A DNA stretch of 64,000 nucleotides from Chlorops oryzae (Eukaryota > Arthropoda > Insecta > Diptera > Chloropidae), in contig CM035808.1 of the NCBI GenBank assembly GCA_020466095.1, positions 13,699,663-13,763,662 of the forward strand. Direction: 5' to 3'. Below, piece after piece: positions 45,971-58,023 of the stretch. The notes beneath the pieces were generated by a model. It was not told the DNA's origin and did no database searches. It worked only from the letters and a program-made list of their open reading frames with translations. The position numbers and the translations under genes are program-made. Numbering within the stretch: the stretch's first letter is position 1; each line of letters opens with the position of its first letter.

Positions 45971-46926
45971 TACATATCAAGTTCCTCTGATGCAAGTAAA
46001 CTTAAATTTTTTGTTTTTCATTGCGTTTTCTGGTAAATTTTAGGTCTTTCATCTCTCTTCCTTCTGTTGTTTTTTTTGGTCCGAGATCAATCGCAAAGCC
46101 TTAAGGATCTTCAAGGTGTAACAACCGAATATCCCTATCGAAGGTAATGATATAATACTGCACTTGCTTCTACATTGGATACAATCTTAACTTGGGAGTT
46201 TCCAGCCGCCAGATGTCATCCTAGTGAGCAAAATACCAGCGTTGTACAATTCTCAGGGATCTCAACTAGCCAAGGACTGACCAATTTACCAAGGATTTTT
46301 GTTTTCAATTTCATTTTAAATCTATTTGCATGTGAAAGAAGTCTTTAGTCCTTAAAAAAAGTTGCCTCGTTTTCTATAAAATCACTTTTGAAATCATTTA
46401 TTTCTTTCCTTTTCACGTATGGACACTCTATGATACTCAACATATTTGGAAAGAAAAAAGGAGCTACCATAAATCAAATTTATCTTCCCATAGAAACGAC
46501 CTAGCTAACCGAATTTTGTCCAAACAAAAGATTTCAAATAATTTTTGCAATTCAATTCCTAAGGGAAAAATGTTCGCGCCAAAAAAGGAAATAGTTCAAA
46601 GCTTTTGCTACGCATGTCCTTAAGCATGAAACCCATTTGAGTCAAAGGTTAACCAGTTCATTCAAGTCCCATTTCCAAACCCGGTCTTGGCAGACATGGG
46701 AACGGCCTATTGTCTAAGACGACAATAGACCGACGTCAAGAAGAAAAGATAAGCAAGCAGACACGCAAGGATCAATGACGGGATGGAGTCCAAAGGAGTT
46801 GACTAGCTCAAAAGGGTTCCCGCGATATTTACGCAGCGCCGCGGCCGCCCTGAGAGTAGTTCGCTTGAAATTCGCACTCGAAACTGGAACGTTTGAGTAT
46901 GCCAGAATGGCTGAATGGATGAATGG

Positions 46927-48390
46927 GAACGGGAACGAGAATGGAAGCCACAATAGGAAAAGAATTCGAAATCATGTCGTATTTTTTATCTTTTGTGTAC
47001 GCGTTTTTGTGCGTTGTGCGTGCAGCCGTGGGATGGCATAAGTACAGCATCCCGGCCGGAGGCTGGTTTGGAATTCTAAAAAATGGAAGTTGCCAAATAT
47101 TGCTCTTCAAGGCTTTACGAGTATGTATATGTATATATGTATGTATGTATGCGTACAGTTCTGTGAGAAAATGCCAGTTTCAAGGACAAATGTTGTGAGG
47201 TGATTCTGCACAGTGGTATGATTACTGAAATTGTTTTTCGATGCCTTCGACGATTGCCATTTCATGTTCTTCAGTTCTTTAGTGGCCATAAGCAGCACTA
47301 TTTTCACTATTTATACAAAATTTACTCATTTTGATTGAAAATCAGCCAGATTTGCTCTATAGTTACATGATATATGATATATGAAGACCTTGTTTGGATG
47401 TCCTTTGACGTGAGTCTTACATTAGCATTCCAATCAAAAATTTTTTTCTGTCCAATTAACCCTTAATTATAAAAAAATAAATATAAAAAATTAAATTAAA
47501 TTTGAACAGGCTCAGATATGGCGATGATAGAAAACGAGCCCGTTAAATGATGCCATATGGCATCGCTAGGCGCTACCGGGTTAATGTTCAATATCCTCTT
47601 TTATGGTACAACGGTCCTAGTATGCCAAGGCTTTAGTTTTTTTCCACTCCAGTATGAACACTTTTACCAGTTTAGAGGATTCTTCCCCAGATTTATGGCA
47701 ACTTTCCGGTCTTAAGTGGACATTTAGAGGCGGAAAAGCTTCAGGGAAATGTTTAGGGGTCTTAGTTTTTATTTTGGCCTATGTTTGAAACATTCCGGCA
47801 ACAGTGGTATATATGTATATATCCTTCTGAATCCATCAATTCTTGATAGTTTTTTTTGGGGGGTCTATCCCCTGAATGGCTCAAAATAAAACAAAAATTT
47901 CACTAAAATTTATTTCGAAATATTCTAAAAACCAATAATTGGCCTCTTAACAATGTCCCTAAAGACTTTTCTCTCCTTAGTGTCCGCTAAAGTCCTAAAT
48001 GTAAGCACATTTTTCAAGGTAGTTTTATTCGGAGCTCGCTTAATTCCTATCATGTTAGCTGAAGGGTTTGCTTTGCAAAATTGAGTCCCAAGCTAGAAAA
48101 GCGGAATTTCGAAAACGAATGAAGATTCGTTCTTGGGGCCGCTTGGGTATTATGGAAAGTGTAAACAAAATAAAAAATTTCTTAAGATAGCCTCGGTTAA
48201 CTGCTCCGAGTCTGAGTAGAAGAAGCCCAGTCCCCTTTGAAAGTAGTTTCAACTGAGCGGTACCATTTCGGGAATACTGAAAAGTATCATAAAAAAATTA
48301 AATCACGTGCCCGCTTTGAAGGAAATTCTTCTGGGTTGGATCCTTTATACAATCGGGCCGTTGGGATTTTCACTCCTATGCCCCATTTCT
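46927..48390. other. Stretch without a recognised gene
   Basis: A (GTAT)n tract lies at 47120-47150. No gene or element ends were recognised. Confidence 0.4.
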
Positions 48391-48580
48391 CGTCGGCCTC
48401 CTTGGTGTAATTGGTTGAGATGCCAACTTACAATGAGAAAGGCTCTGGATTCAATTCCCAGCTCGGTCGTGGATGTTAATTTTATTGTTTTTCTGTTTCT
48501 GTTCTTCCTTGTGCTCCCATTTTTCGTGGTATCACAACGGGCCCATTTGGGGCCTAAGCGTGGTGGCAGTCACACTAAAC
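48391..48580 (+). mobile_element. tRNA-headed SINE, family 1
   Basis: A-box-like TGGTGTAATTGGTTGAG from 48403 and B-box GGATTCAATTCC at 48447-48458. The tail is GTGGTATCACAACGGGCCCA, GGGGCCTAAGCGTGGTGG and CAGTCACACTAA. The head gives the best tRNA-like spacing of the group. Confidence 0.85.
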
Positions 48581-49479
48581 AACCAATCAAGCCTCGCTCT
48601 CTAACAGACTGGTCGGGACTACTGTTACGATTTTTTAGTTAAAGAGTCACTTTTTCTTCACATAAAATTCCTTACGATAGGAAACAAGAACTTATATTTG
48701 CCTGAACCGATTAGAAGAAGCCCTTTTAGCCCCTCCATACGATACATATATTTCCCGCAGTTAATTTATGTTCAAAGACTGCTGACCCATTTAATGCATT
48801 TTAAGGAATTTAAGTCATCTTCTGAAATGAAATGGATAATAACAGAAAAAGAAAATGCCATCAAAAGTGCATCCCTCAATGATCTCCATTCGCTTTATGA
48901 AAATTTTCTTCTGTAAAAAAAAAATTTTTTTTTTTTAGTACGCCACACCCATTCCCGCCGTGTTTCCCGTTCGTCTGTCTAGCAGACGTGAACACATTTC
49001 TCCGAAGACTTTTCATCTTAAACGCTTTTCACGACATTCCATGGCGCTCGCTCTGACGTGTTTAAGTATTTGAAGACAACGAAATAGAAAAAAAAAGACC
49101 CAAGAAAAATTTCTAATTTTAGTGCCTTGACGTTTGATAACGTCTGGCTTTGTCAGTCCATCACTTAGCAGGAAAACGCTTCCCCACTCGTGCCCCACTC
49201 GAGGTCCACGCGAACGTCGTGTGGTTGTCGTTAATTCAAAAGTTCATCAGCCCAAAACGGAAGTGTTTGGATACCGTTCTAGCGTTCTCAGCGAGTTTGC
49301 TGTGGTCCAAAATAGTTTTTGGCCCCCCCCTGTCCATTGAAGTAATTTTTATGGGATTCAAGCTGCAGCCTGCAGACACGGAAAAGCGGAACTGAATGCG
49401 GAAATACGAAAACGATTCTGAGGAACGGAACGATTGGAGAGGGTCGGGCTGATCTGTCTGCTCATGGAAAACTCTTTCC

Positions 49480-49519
<40 letters not shown>

Positions 49520-50608
49520 CTCGATCTCTGAAGTTTTGTGGAACACTATTTATAGAATTGGCTGTGTGGAGGGAAGCCCCTTTGAAGTTCCAACTTGAAT
49601 ACTTGAGGCGTATGTATTTTAAGAGTTTGGAAGGAATTTCCCTGTCAAACTTGAAACGGAAATGCGTAATTTTGGTGCTCTTTCTTCAGCAATTTCGACG
49701 AAAATAGGTGGAGTGAGGAGGTTGTAATATGGTAATTTATCGGATGGAATTTGGTTTGTTGGGAGGGAGCTTTTTTCGACGAATATAGGTCATGCAAGAA
49801 AAGTGCATTGAACTGATGAGAAGGATCTTTAAGACTATCCAAAGAAGGAAGTTTTTAGCGACCCCCTTGATTTTTCTTTCTAGTAATGTTTTTCCCATTT
49901 GTCAGGAGGGGGGATCCGCTTCAATATATGTTCAAATCATTGATTCTTACAGTGAATGCAGTATATCGCTTAATCTTTTAGATACTGTTAATATTTTTCA
50001 TAAAATAATATGCTGTCCCAATGGACCGAAAAGTTACGATCTTGCCCGGTGTGTAATGTTTTTTCTAAGAGGTCATTTTAAACTCTTCACTCTTTTGATC
50101 ATTATAAATGGTCAGAGATGTCGTTGACTTCGAAATTCAATGCGCCAAAGAGCAAGAAAACAAATTTAATCCCCCCTTAAACGACAATAAAGGCAAGAAG
50201 AGAGGTTCGGAAATATCAAATTATTCTGTATGGAATAATAAGTATTTTTTCTCTAGAATGAGAAAAAAGTTTCAATAAAATTGGTTAATGTAGCGTAGTT
50301 ATTCGAAAATCGTTTATCTCCATTCCCGCCAAAGGGTTTTTTTTTCCATACACAATGTACTTAACCCTCTTTGAATATCTTTGGAAGGGAAGAGTATCGG
50401 TCAAGGCATACGAAACATCCCCCTGAAAATGTGAAGGGATGTGTTAAGTTTCATGAAAAACCATCAAATGGTTTCGGAGCCTATAAAGGATGTGTGGTTG
50501 AACCCTCTGAAGGGTTCAGGACTTGGACCTTTTTGACGAAAATAGTTTTCGGAGAACCTTTTAGGGGACGCTTGCATTTTTTTTGGTATCAAAAAACACT
50601 AGGATGTA
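48581..50608. other. Stretch without a recognised gene
   Basis: A (TC)n microsatellite fills about 49484-49517. Frames such as 49792-50127 have no family features. No exon could be supported. Confidence 0.4.
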
Positions 50609-50768
50609 CAGTGTACTCTCTCCTTGCGGACACCCATCTTTGACGGACAGATTTGTGAGAATGCTCTAGTACTCCTCTTTCTCAAATAGTTTCCTCTTAA
50701 GCGGACATCTCTGTTAAGCGGCCATATTTTTCGGTCCCGTAGGTGTCCGCTTAAGAGAGAGTACACTG
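50609..50768. mobile_element. Pogo/Tigger-like MITE, 160 bp, TA-flanked
   Basis: Starts CAGTGTACTCTCTC and ends GAGAGAGTACACTG, with TA at 50607-50608 and 50769-50770. The words GCGGACA and TTAAGCGGACA recur inside. A decayed relative lies at 15152-15292, and the MITE hosting the mariner at 61953 has similar ends. Confidence 0.88.
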
Positions 50769-50899
50769 TAAAAATTTCTGAAAGTAAGCCCTATCTCGTG
50801 AGGCACCCGATTCTATTCTTCATAGACAACCTTCTTTTCAGTATGAATTCGGTTCCAGTAAAAAAAAAATCCATGCGAAAGATCTCCTATTGTATATTA

Positions 50900-51111
50900 G
50901 GGTGGATCGATTTTTTTTTTTTTCGAAAAAGCGTACATTTCATGAAAAATTCATGAAACCCAAAAGCAATATTTTGAGGTTGATTTGCGCTAGCTAGGAC
51001 TTCATTTTAGACCCTAGGTTTTTAGGCAAATTTTTCTTAGAATTTCATTTAGTTTACGTTTCTGCTATACGCTTGTCTCCAATTTTTCGTTCGATACAAA
51101 TCGACCCACCC
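50900..51111. mobile_element. TA-flanked MITE with GGGTGGRTCGATTT ends, 212 bp
   Basis: Starts GGGTGGATCGATTTTT and ends AAATCGACCCACCC, with TA at 50898-50899 and 51112-51113. The right end inverted, GGGTGGGTCGATTTGTAT, shares TCGATTTGTAT with the longer element at 23878-24489. No coding capacity. Confidence 0.82.
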
Positions 51112-51249
51112 TATTGAACATATATCGATTTGCAACACATAAATCGATTTTTTTTTTACTGACATGGAGTAAATAAAATCTTCTTGTAATAACATAGTAA
51201 GGACCAGGACTTAGTTAATAAACTTACAAGAGAAGTGTTCCATTAACTT

Positions 51250-52799
51250 GATGTTGCTGTACTGATCAGTGGATCATCGCTTCGTGACGTTAGCAGAAAA
51301 ATGCAAGCGACACTAGATCGTATAGACGCCTGGTGCATTAGTAATGGGCTTTTCGTAAATCCTTCTAAGACTAGTGTAGTTCTCTTTACTAGAAGGAGAA
51401 GGATGGACGGACTGACTCTTCCAATGCTAAGGGGAGTTGATATTGCACTCTCAACGGAAGTCAAATATCTGGGAGTCATTCTAGATACCAAGCTTCTGTG
51501 GAGAAGGCATTTACAGGTCAAAATCTCAAAGGCGCTATCAGCTTTTTGGAAGTGTCAGAAGGTATTTGGCAAAACATGGGGTCTGTCGCCAGGTAAAGTT
51601 CTTTGGATTTACAAAGTACTGATCAGACCCATGATATCGTATGCGTCGGTGATTTGGTGGAGCGCAATGAAACGGAAATCCTCTGTTGCGGCGCTTGCCA
51701 AACGGGACGTGAGTGATGTAGCGGGGGGAGCGGGCATTGATACAAACACAATGCATATGCCGTCTGACGCGATCACTACCACCCTGATCTTGAAACGCAA
51801 CTTTGTAGTTAAACTGGATGAAGCTGAAGATGTTTCAGATCTTCTGGTTAACGCAAGTTGCATTTATACTGACGGCTCAAAAACGGAACTAGGTTCTGGA
51901 GCAGGAGTATTTATAAGGGAAGAGGAGGAACAGAAACTCTTTTTTCCACTTGGGAGCAAAGCGACAGTGTTTCAGGCTGAGGTTTTTGCTATCCTTAACG
52001 CAATGGATCATGTAGTTGATAAAAGATGGCGGGGTAGAAGCATCTATGTCTTTAGTGACAGTCAGGCTGCGCTACTGGCAATGCTTAACCCTGCTGTCTC
52101 GTCAAATCTAGTGAAACAGTGCAAAAATAGAGTTAATTACGTCAGTAAATTCAATTTTGTGCAGCTTAGATGGGTGAGAGGACACTCTGGTGTTGAAGGC
52201 AACGAGGAAGCTGATAAGCTAGCCAAACTTGCATCTGATACACCTTTTCTTGGTCCGGAACCAGTCATAGGAGTTGCTACTGCCAACATAAGGACGGCTG
52301 TTGCGGAATGGGTTTTCCTAACCTGTTCACAGCAATGGCAAAATGTTTCTACGTGTAGGTTCTCGAAGCAAATGTTGCCATCTTTGTGTAGCAAATCTGC
52401 CAAATTTCTGCTGTCCCTACCTAGGGGAGACTGCAGACTTTTGGTTAATGCAATCACAGGGCATGGCGCTTTTGCAAAGCACCTCAAGGTGATAGGAGTC
52501 ACCGAAAATGCTAACTGCCTGTGCTGCGGAGAGAAGGATGGAGGAAACGGCTGAACATTATTTGTTCGACTGCCGGCATTCTCACGAAGCAGACTGATGG
52601 CATTCGGTATGTGTGACATATACGGAAAGAATGCTCTTTCCTTATCTTTCAGGAATCTTCTAAGGTTCATTCATAGAACTGGGAAGACCCTGTAAAGAAT
52701 ATGCCATCTTGGGTCAGTACAATGGACAAATTGGAAGTCTGAGTGCTGCCCTTGAAAATAGGCGTTTATTTTAATTTAAAAACAAAAAAAAAAAAAAAG
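51250..52799 (+). mobile_element. Truncated LINE ORF2: reverse-transcriptase end fused to RNase H, with 3' poly(A)
   Basis: Homology starts abruptly at the second Asp of the catalytic YADD box (DVAVLISG at 51250), then SNGLFVNPSKT, then VKYLGVILD of the RT palm/thumb. After SYASVIWW about 80-100 residues normal for the family are missing. The frame then passes straight into RNase H with all four acidic motifs visible: YTDGSK, FQAEVFA, FSDSQAALLA and GNEEADKLA. It stays open to 52554. The zinc knuckle CLCC...EHYLFDC is split by a frameshift near 52535, and a second shift near 52570 restores a C-terminus that ends at 52695. A 3' UTR and poly(A) follow (52783-52799). No target duplication was found. 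It belongs to the Jockey/I/R1 group; catalysis by RT is impossible. Confidence 0.9.
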
Positions 52800-55043
52800 A
52801 TTACTTTTGGCCAACTCCATGAATACGGTCACACCCGCGACACTCACTTTTTGGGTTTTAGCTCACAATAATTTAAAAAAGAGGACGCGATTCTCATATG
52901 TTTAAAATTTTGAAAACGTTTAACGATTTTTAAGCACTGTCACGGATGTCAAGGGTGGGACCGTTTCTCGTGGAATTACCCTTTTATAAAAGACTCACCT
53001 TCTAAGAAAAAAAAATTTTTTTTAAAAGAGACGAGGCACTGAGGCTCAGTGACTGAGCCATCCATAATTGAAAAAACTTCTTCATGAATTTCCCCAGTTT
53101 TCCCTTTTCTTCTATAGCACAACATTACACAATACCCCAACCAATTGAACAACATAAATCGTCCTTGCATGTCATCTACACTTTCTATACAAATATTTAA
53201 TAAAAACCATCTCTGACATTTTACACAGCCGGATATGAGATTTTCACCCTTGAGCGCTCGGAAATGACAAACACAATTTCCTCCAATGGGGCATTTTCCT
53301 TTATTAAATACAAGATATCAATGCCACCCTCTTGATTGAATTGCAAGCATCGACGATTGGTTGCACTTTCCGAGTCGATTGGTGCATGAGCCCACCAATG
53401 CAAATGTTGCAATCTCATCACAACCCACACCCACTGGCGATACGCCCACTTTTCGCATGAGGGCACTTGCAACTGGAAAAGAAAACCCCGAACAAAACCA
53501 TGCTATCACAAGCCAGACCAAACCAGGCCGAAACGAGCGAACAAACGAAAAAACGAACAAACAATCGAAACCACTTGATGCTTCTGCCATTGACATACTG
53601 CCGCTTCCACCGCCTCACCCCGTCGATATCGTGTGTTCGAGGAATAGTGCCTGCGGCCTCCTGCTGCACTCTACGGTCCAAAGGACATGCGTCGGATTGC
53701 ATTGCAGTTGACTTGGCGTTTTTACGCAATATTTTTTTAACCCCTTTTTCCAGTCGCTTAGTCTTCTACTTTGGTGACTGCACAGATGCAATTAGGGGTG
53801 AATGCAACAACTTGTTAGGCTCTCTGTTTTTTAAATCCTTTTTCTATGTACATACATATATTCGCTTTGCTTGTTTTCTTTCCTTGTTGTTGCGATGCTT
53901 GCGCAACGTGTTGCGATGACGTGTTGGGCTGCGACGAAGCGAATGCAATTGCAAGTGGAAAGAGAATAAAATCATTTCTCTGCGGTCACTCCGTTCAGCC
54001 ACAATGACCTTAACGAGGATCTTTTCAAGCTTTTTCAAACTTGAAAGTAGTGTGCGTGCGCCCGGGCGACATGCAAATTGATCGGATGTCATATTTTGCC
54101 TTTCATCTTTTTAATGAAGTGCAAAAATTTTTGCAAAAATTGAGTTATTCTGACGTGAATATTTTTTATTTTTATTTTTTTATATTTTTTTTTACAAAAT
54201 TACTGCTCACGAGTCAGTGAGATCACATGAGCGTACACGTTATTGAAACTTAAATGATTATTGCAGGTGACTCTTATACGACGAACAAATTGGATGCTTA
54301 AGTGAGTGATTTGAATACACAGGAAAAAATTTTAAGGACATTTCATTATAAAAATTTTTTTGTTTTTTATTTAATCCCTTTAAGGCTCATAGTCTTCAAC
54401 CTAGCTTAGACTTTTTTAAGGTTTGAACTTTTCGAAATGATAGCATCTGTTTTCAAAACTTTTAATGTCGTTCGCCATAAAATTTCTTCAAAAATACAAA
54501 ATTTTATTAACAGTGTAGGCTTACATGTGTCATGTTAAGAAAAGTTTTTCCCAAAAATTGCGTACAATCATAAATTTGAAAGCATTTTGAATACTTTACT
54601 TTTTGAATAGTTTACTGCTAAAATATTTTGGGGGGTGCCAACTGCGTTCAATATTCAACATATGTAGCAAATATTCAAATATAGTGAGGTGTATTTGATT
54701 GAATTAACCATTCGAAGCTCTTGAACCGAGTTGAAGACATTAAGCCCTAGTACTATAATATATCATAAGGGCAACTGAAAATAAGAAATTTTTAAGAATT
54801 TCAAAAACAATTCAAAGACAATTTTCAAATTCTCGCTTGTTTTTAACGGAAACGAACGAACATTTGGAAATTTGGTTTTGTTTTTTTTTTTTAATTTCTT
54901 AAAATTTATTTTTTTCGGTTGCCCTATATATCATACTATATGCCTACATACATACATATATATGTATAGGCAACTTTTTGCATAATTTTAATATGCGAAA
55001 ATTCAAAGATATCCTTGATTATGTACAATGAAATATATGAGTA
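52800..55043. other. Stretch without a recognised gene
   Basis: The part at 53340-53720 is less AT-rich and open on both strands, but the frames match no family and no splice signals bracket them convincingly. CATA repeats lie near 53849 and 54947-54963. Confidence 0.35.
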
Positions 55044-55693
55044 CAATGGTCGTCCAATATAACGAACACTCGCTTTTACGAATTCGTGATTTAACGAACA
55101 GCTTAAAATTTTGCATTGAAGGTTCTATATTACGAACGAAATGAAAATTTTGTTCGATATAACGAATATTTTTTTTTTGCAAGCCAATTGCTTGTATTTA
55201 TGACTATGTAGGCATGCTTGTGTATTCAATTTATGTATGTCGCCGTTATATTGCGTGAAAAAACAAGCATCGACACGGCGTTTGTTGGCAAAGAACGCTC
55301 GGGGTAGACTCTGATTAAAGTGATGACGAGCAGGAGAGTGAACTAGACGAAAACATAAAGGATAATGGATTTACTATTAAGCACGAATGTGCAGTAAATT
55401 ATTTAGAAAATATTGTTGAATGGGCAATACAAAATAATGTCGAATGCTCAAAAGTCTTAATGTTAAGAGAGGTGCTGGCTGTTCAAAAAAAGTTGAAGTC
55501 AACTAAAAAACAATCAGCAATAACCGATTTTTTAACTAAATCTGTGTAAACGGGTCCTGTTTTTTTAATAAAAGCTTGTTATTGCCTGAAAAGGGAAGAT
55601 TTTGGTGCAAAAATTTACTGTCCAATATAACGAATTTTTCGAATTTACGAACAAGCCGTGCAACATAAGATTCGTTATATTGGACGACCACTG
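55044..55693 (+). mobile_element. Tigger/pogo relic, 650 bp, keeping the transposase C-terminus
   Basis: The ends CAATGGTCGTCCAATATAACGA and the inverse TCGTTATATTGGACGACCACTG are flanked by TA (55042-55043, 55694-55695). Inside, 55319-55549 is open for 76 codons and reads as an acidic start, NYLENIVEWAIQNN, VLMLREVLAVQKKLKS and a closing QSAITDFLTKSV. This resembles the C-terminal tail of Tigger/jerky-type transposases, which end in TxITDFF-like peptides. The DNA-binding and DDE domains are gone, so it is an internal-deletion derivative. Confidence 0.85.
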
Positions 55694-57919
55694 TAATTTG
55701 TAGAATATTTCAAAATGCATTCAAAAATGCAACCTACTATAAAGTCCTAGAACTCAATAACGGTACCTTTCAGGCAAATCGTGCAAGAACAAAAAACATA
55801 GCCCTTGACATGAGGTATCGCATCCTTAAATTACGCATAAAGTTGCCCGGACACCCTGTATATACATATGTGCATAAGTTATTGCACACTGAGTTCTGTT
55901 TTCACATCTTTTTTTTATCGGTTTACTATACTCGGTCTAAATTGATTTCGTATCTACACGATTTCACTTATTTTTTTTATTTAAATAAAAAAAAAATATT
56001 TTAATAATCACAATCTTTTAAAAATTTAGTTAAGGGACTCCCTTATTTAATTTTTTTTCATGATCTTTTTCTTGTCGTTTTTTTTTTTTTTGATTTTTGG
56101 AATAGTATTTCAATAAAGTTGAGCAATTGGTTTTGTCTTCATAATTTTTAAGTGAGAAAATTGATTGTTTACTCAAAAACTCAGGCTTTTCGGTGTGAGA
56201 TACCTCGTCTTTATCATTGAAAAGCGATCCATGATAGCCTCACATTCACAGAAAAGTTCTTTTGAAGCTTCCTTTATGGCTTTTCAGTTTTTTGTTTTTT
56301 AGTTTTCTGATGAAAGAGGCTAATTTCTCTCTATGGTTTAAAGATCTGCTAAAAACAATCACAAATAACATATAAAAGACATATTCTAACGATTTGTGGA
56401 GACCCATCAAGCTTAAGAAATCTGAGTAACAATCTCTCCAAATGCTTTTGTCAACCGATTTAGTTTGGGCTTAAGAAAATTCAAGTTATTGCGGCTCTGA
56501 ATTATACCAACATTTGAAAGCTCATCTTTTGATTGTCCACAAACATTGGCTTTCATATCTGCTAGCTCTACTCCATCTCTGGGGTTAACTTAACGTGCTT
56601 TTCCATTTATTTTGATTGTCGTCAGGCAGGTAAATTTTTTTTAGAGTGTAGGTAGGTACATTCTTGCTGCCAGTTGCATATCGATGCATAACAATATCTT
56701 TTGCCTACTTCGGATGCCACACAAGGTACAAGGAGAGGCAGAAAAACGCCTTCTGGCTTGGTTTTTTCCTTCGACCGTTTATTTTATTTATTTTTTTTTT
56801 TTTTTTTAATTCATCTTCTTTTATTTCTTGCTTCTGTTGCAACGCAATCAACTTTTCTTCGCCAGCATTTCACGTAACTCCTTACGAAAGAGTCTCATGT
56901 GGTTGTTGTTGCAGTTTTTTTTTGTTTTTTCGTGTCCGCAGTTGTTTTTGCTGTTGATTGCGTAAAGAACGCTGCGTGTTATGAGTGCACGCATGCAGGA
57001 TGCAACGATTCGATGCACTCTCTTCCCTACTTTTCTGCAATTTGCCTTCGCAATTTTGCTCCTCTCGTTGGATTTTTTTTTTTTTCTTTAACCATTATTC
57101 CCTTATTCAGGTATGTACATACTCGTATGTACGTATATTGTATATAGTTTTTGTATATTTTCTGCGCTTGCTTCTGTTAGCAATTGTGTGTGGCGCGTGC
57201 CGTTTGAACTGATGCAACAAGTGCCGAACATGTGAGCCTGAGCTGAGCTGAGCTGAACTGAGCGGTGCTTGCGTTTTGTGGAAGTTGTGCAGAAAAAAAG
57301 GTGTTGATAATTACGCATATTTGAAGTGTCTCGCCCCGTAATTCTCAATGGCTTTGTCAATTGCATGCATTTCATTTTTACTCGTATAGCTCTGTCATTA
57401 TGTGTCAATTAATTGCAGTCAACTGTCGGCAATCGAAGGGGGGAAAAAACGACAAATTGCAATTTTCATTCCTCAAATTTGATGGGTGCATTGTCTCAAT
57501 TGGGGGCTTTTATGATACCAAAATAAATAAATTCTGTAAATACCCATCATACAAAAAAGAACACTGCTTCTATTAATCGAAGTTCGGGAAATAGTATATA
57601 ACCCTTACCAGGCACGTAGCCAGAGTCGAACATATAATTTTTTAGCACGATAAGCTCGTATAAGATCGAGCTATAAATGTGAGACTGCGTTCTTTTACTT
57701 GCAGTCTTTTACCAAAAAGGACTTCTGTTATTTAAAAAAAAAAAATCTTTTTCTCTCGCAGTGCACCCACCCTACTTAATTTGAAAGCAAATCACCTTTA
57801 ACTCTTCCCCAAAGCGCCCAAACGAAAAAATTTTATTAAATTTAATAAACATCAAAATTGAAACACATTACAAAAAAAAGCCGACAAACTGAAGACCCAA
57901 GGTCAGAACCAGACATTAA
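55694..57919. other. Stretch without a recognised gene
   Basis: An isolated end GGACACCCTGTATATACATA at about 55850 looks like the right end of another DNA element but has no partner. A GCTGA pentamer run (GAGCTGAGCTGAGCTGAACT) sits at 57240-57262. Frames at 56664-57212 are translations of poly(T) and GTT runs. Confidence 0.4.
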
Positions 57920-58023
57920 TAGGTCTGTTCCCGAACTGCACGAAACTGCCCAATTTCCATACAGTTTTCAAAAAATTGGGCAGTTTTGGGCAGTCAGTTT
58001 CGTGCATTACGGGACCAGAACTA
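57920..58023. mobile_element. TTAA-flanked MITE, 104 bp
   Basis: Starts TAGGTCTGTTCCCGAACTGC and ends inverted as TAGTTCTGGTCCCGTAATGC. TTAA lies at 57916-57919 and 58024-58027, the target of piggyBac-type (or Kolobok) elements. GCACGAAACTG and TGGGCAGTTT words inside make most of it self-complementary. Confidence 0.75.

Larger units (their letters stand above)
44855..46926. repeat. Tandem duplication, unit 2 (interrupted)
   Basis: Repeats unit 1 base for base with few differences and small indels. It is split at 44942 by a 1,029-bp element. Without the insertion the unit is about 1,041 bp. High similarity to unit 1 outside the insertion indicates a recent duplication. Confidence 0.92.

Noticed and set aside
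53467..53919. 150-codon plus-strand frame and overlapping minus-strand frames
   Set aside because: Open on three frames at once because of lower AT content; nothing resembles a known protein.
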